A model generated the notes under the pieces. It was not told the DNA's origin, searched no databases, and was given only the letters and a program-made list of their open reading frames with translations. Position numbers and translations under genes: made by a program. Shown in pieces: positions 23,700 to 25,121 of a DNA stretch of 25,121 nt (position 1 is its first letter; every line of letters starts with the position of its first letter). Source of the stretch: Pararhodospirillum photometricum DSM 122 (GTDB taxonomy: Bacteria; Pseudomonadota; Alphaproteobacteria; Rhodospirillales; Rhodospirillaceae). The stretch spans positions 1,919,388 to 1,944,508 of the forward strand of contig NC_017059.1 of NCBI RefSeq assembly GCF_000284415.1. The letters are read 5' to 3'.

Positions 23700-23734
23700 C
23701 AAACCGTTGGTTTCAGCCACTCACCCACCGCTCC
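23643..23734 (-). tRNA. tRNA-Ser(GCT)
   Basis: Read on the minus strand, the 5' acceptor GGAGCGG (23728-23734) pairs with CCGCTCC at the 3' end (23647-23653), followed by discriminator G and encoded CCA (23643-23645). The anticodon arm is ACGGT-TTGCTAA-ACCGT with anticodon GCT (23698-23700). A long variable arm (ATACTGG, GAAA loop, CCGGTAT) is the mark of a class II tRNA such as tRNA-Ser. The T arm GAGGG-TTCGAAT-CCCTC is intact. The gene is complete despite the ICE insertion. Confidence 0.95.
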
Positions 23735-23742
23735 GCAGTCTG

Positions 23743-23768
23743 CCGCGTGATTGGCTGGTGTCACGCGG
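23743..23768. promoter_or_regulatory. Inverted repeat just upstream of tRNA-Ser
   Basis: CCGCGTGA (23743-23750) and TCACGCGG (23761-23768) form a perfect 8-bp stem with a 10-nt loop, 9 bp upstream of the tRNA 5' end. On the minus strand it would lie in the pre-tRNA leader. There is no T-run on either side, so it is not a standard terminator. It may be a processing or protein-binding site. Confidence 0.4.
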
Positions 23769-23774
23769 GAGGCC

Positions 23775-23803
23775 TAGGTACCAATTCCACCGACCCCGGT
23801 CAA
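23775..23803 (-). promoter_or_regulatory. Candidate tRNA-Ser promoter
   Basis: On the minus strand TTGACC (23798-23803; CTTGAC is the alphaproteobacterial -35 form) is followed by exactly 17 bp and then TACCTA (23775-23780). The -10 matches weakly. The position, about 40 bp before the tRNA 5' end, fits. Confidence 0.4.
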
Positions 23804-23849
23804 GCCCTTGTTCAAGATTTTTTCTGCCCCCCAGGAACCGGAGGGGTCT

Positions 23850-23883
23850 TGGGGAGGCCCGCCTCCCCAGACTTCCCTTTTTT
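23850..23883 (+). terminator. Possible intrinsic terminator between ICE and thyX
   Basis: TGGGGAGGC-CC-GCCTCCCCA (23850-23869) is a 9-bp GC-rich stem. A T-run follows at 23878-23883, 8 nt later, on the plus strand. That distance is longer than usual, so termination may be weak. It would protect against plus-strand transcription from the ICE entering thyX antisense. On the minus strand no T-run follows, although the same hairpin may sit after the thyX stop. Confidence 0.35.
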
Positions 23884-23894
23884 ACCCCTCCCCC

Positions 23895-24746
23895 TCAAAC
23901 CTTACGATGCCCGGTACGCACACTCTCGAAGCCGTCCTCGTCCTCAACCACCTCGATGTCGGCAAACACCAAAGACGCCACGTCCTTGAGGCGGCGCGCC
24001 AGCAGACAGGCGAGGCGGCGGATCTCTAGGTCAGCGTCGCGGTGGCCGCGCAAGGTGACCACGTGGCGGGCGGCGCGCAGGTTCATGGTCCACACCAGCC
24101 GGGTCTCGGCGGCATTGGGCAGCAGGGCGCGGGCCGCCTCGTTGGCGCGTTTGCGGGTCAGCGTGGGGTCTTCGCCGGGGCGGGCCTGGGCACGGAACGT
24201 GTTTTGCCACGCACAATAACGGGCGCGGGCGTGGCGACAGTCGGCGCGGAACTCTTCCAGCAGGGCATCGGCGGCGGCGCTATCGCCGGTGGCGCGCAGG
24301 CGGTCCACGGTGGCCAGCAGCAGGGGCGGCACCACGAAGCGCTGGGCGCTGGCATCGACGTAGCGCTGGCTTTCCTGGCTGATGGCGGTGCCGGCCCGGT
24401 GGCGGATTAGTTCGTGGGTCAGGGCGCGCGACACCCCGACCAGGGCGAACGACACATTGACGTGCTCCAGAACCGACCCGTGCCCGCTCTCAAGAATATG
24501 GGCAATGTACTCCTCGGCCGGCCGGCCCTTGCGGAACGAGCGGTAGCAAAAGCGCCCGGCGAATTCCGGCAGGGCATCGGCGTCGCCGCCGCGGCCGGCG
24601 CCGGCCATGACCTGGGCCAGCGGGGTTTCGGGGTCGTCGAGGAGGGCCAGGGCCCCCACGTCCTGCGCCCACGCCGTTAGGCCCTCGGGGCTGAGGGTGG
24701 GGGCGGCAATCACGGTGGCGGACGGGGCAAAGACAAGCTCGGGCAT
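23895..24746 (-). CDS. thyX: Flavin-dependent thymidylate synthase
   Basis: 283 residues, starting from ATG at 24744-24746 with an SD-like GAGAGGATC upstream. ThyX methylates dUMP to dTMP using CH2-THF and FAD/NAD(P)H. The signature region at residues 115-129 reads RHRAGTAISQESQRY, preceded by HGSVLEHVNVSFALVGVSRA, a flavin-site region. The motif is one residue longer than the textbook RHRxxSxNxxSxRY. Further typical segments are NEAARALLPNAAETRLVWTM and NLRAARHVVTLRG. Pairing with dut, which makes dUMP, gives a coherent pyrimidine route. It belongs to the chromosome, not the ICE. Confidence 0.93.
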   Translation of the reverse strand: MPELVFAPSATVIAAPTLSPEGLTAWAQDVGALALLDDPETPLAQVMAGAGRGGDADALPEFAGRFCYRSFRKGRPAEEYIAHILESGHGSVLEHVNVSFALVGVSRALTHELIRHRAGTAISQESQRYVDASAQRFVVPPLLLATVDRLRATGDSAAADALLEEFRADCRHARARYCAWQNTFRAQARPGEDPTLTRKRANEAARALLPNAAETRLVWTMNLRAARHVVTLRGHRDADLEIRRLACLLARRLKDVASLVFADIEVVEDEDGFESVRTGHRKV

Positions 24747-24802
24747 AGGATCCTCTCAGGCATCATGGTCTGCCTGCTTATACCCCGGCCGTCGTGGCGC
24801 GC

Positions 24803-25121
24803 CTACACGCCAACGCCTGTGGATCCGAAGCCCCCGGCGCCGCGTGCCGTGTCTGGGAGGGTCTCCACTTCCTCGAAGGGCATGTGGGCGACGGCGGCCA
24901 GCACGCCCTGGGCGATGCGATCGCCGGGATTGATCGTGCGCGGCTCGCGGCTGATGTTGGTGAGGATGACCTTGACCTCGCCGCGGTAGCCGGCATCAAC
25001 GGTGCCCGGGGCGTTGGCCACCACCAGTCCCTTGAGCGACAGACCGGAGCGCGAGCGGACCTGAAGCTCGTAGCCCTCGGGCACGGCGAGGGAGACCCCG
25101 GTGGGGATCAGCTCGATATCG
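24803..25121 (-). CDS. dut: dUTP diphosphatase (dUTPase), N-terminus cut by window edge
   Basis: About 106 residues are visible, open at the right edge. The classic dUTPase motifs are present: RSRSGLS (motif 2, with catalytic-site Ser), [17 protein letters not shown] (motif 3), [10 protein letters not shown] (motif 4) and the C-terminal [12 protein letters not shown] (motif 5, the P-loop-like cap). The enzyme cuts dUTP to dUMP and pyrophosphate, limiting uracil in DNA and feeding thyX. The frame reads [20 protein letters not shown] at the edge, so the true start lies beyond 25121. thyX is 56 bp downstream in the same direction. Confidence 0.96.
   Translation of the reverse strand, partial: DIELIPTGVSLAVPEGYELQVRSRSGLSLKGLVVANAPGTVDAGYRGEVKVILTNISREPRTINPGDRIAQGVLAAVAHMPFEEVETLPDTARGAGGFGSTGVGV

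Noticed and set aside
23642..23989. Plus-strand ORF of 115 codons with GREGFEPSIPV over tRNA-Ser
   Set aside because: It reads through the tRNA gene and a spacer; the GFEPS-type string is a well-known artefact of translating tRNA-Ser antisense.
1..25121. CRISPR arrays, insertion sequences, rRNA genes
   Set aside because: No regularly spaced repeats, transposase genes or rRNA-like stretches were seen in the window.

Overview
The window looks like an alphaproteobacterial chromosome carrying a Trb-type (MPF-T) integrative and conjugative element (ICE) inserted at a tRNA-Ser(GCT) gene. It is GC-rich, and its flanking chromosomal genes are a flavin-dependent thymidylate synthase (thyX) and a dUTPase (dut), both on the minus strand. 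The thyX/dut pair and the GC-rich style might fit Rhodospirillales or a relative, but I cannot fix the taxon. The right end of the ICE is at the tRNA (about 23,643-23,734). The left end lies outside the window.

Layout. (1) 1-2,175: cargo cassette 1. A LysR regulator (cut by the window edge) is divergent from a dimeric-barrel-like protein, a tautomerase-like protein and a metallo-beta-lactamase-fold hydrolase. (2) About 2,206-2,396: a frameshifted 3' remnant of a DUF3363-type (VirD2-like) relaxase, squeezed between two cassettes. (3) 2,399-5,679: cargo cassette 2. A LysR regulator is divergent from a luciferase-like flavin oxidoreductase and an MFS exporter. (4) 5,782-7,923: an ICE control region with a LysR, a small XRE repressor with tandem palindromic operators, a DUF2285/RovC-like protein and a HEPN-like hypothetical protein. 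(5) 8,065-21,035: the conjugation operon traG, copG, trbB-C-D-E-J-K-L-F-G-I and a DUF2274 gene. It is interrupted between copG and trbB by an inverted VOC-family gene, and trbL carries an in-frame TAG. (6) 21,222-23,699: a small acidic protein, an HTH protein and a large serine recombinase that probably excises and integrates the element. The recombinase frame runs into the tRNA-Ser gene. (7) 23,643-25,121: tRNA-Ser, thyX and dut.

How the parts work together. TraG (coupling protein), TrbB and TrbE (ATPases) and TrbC/D/J/L/F/G/I form a type IV secretion channel. The recombinase moves the element in and out of the tRNA gene, and the XRE, DUF2285, LysR and HTH proteins probably set when this happens. 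Three things suggest that this copy is decaying or domesticated: the relaxase is reduced to a tail, trbL has a nonsense codon, and the tra operon is split by cargo. The two LysR-controlled cassettes look like accessory redox, hydrolysis and efflux functions with unknown substrates.

The most novel-looking signals are the tandem GGAA-GAT-TTCC palindromes in front of the XRE gene, the mutually exclusive hairpins over the trbB ribosome-binding region, and the recombinase stop codon supplied by the tRNA anticodon loop. All family names come from reading the translated sequence and remembered family features. No database search was possible.
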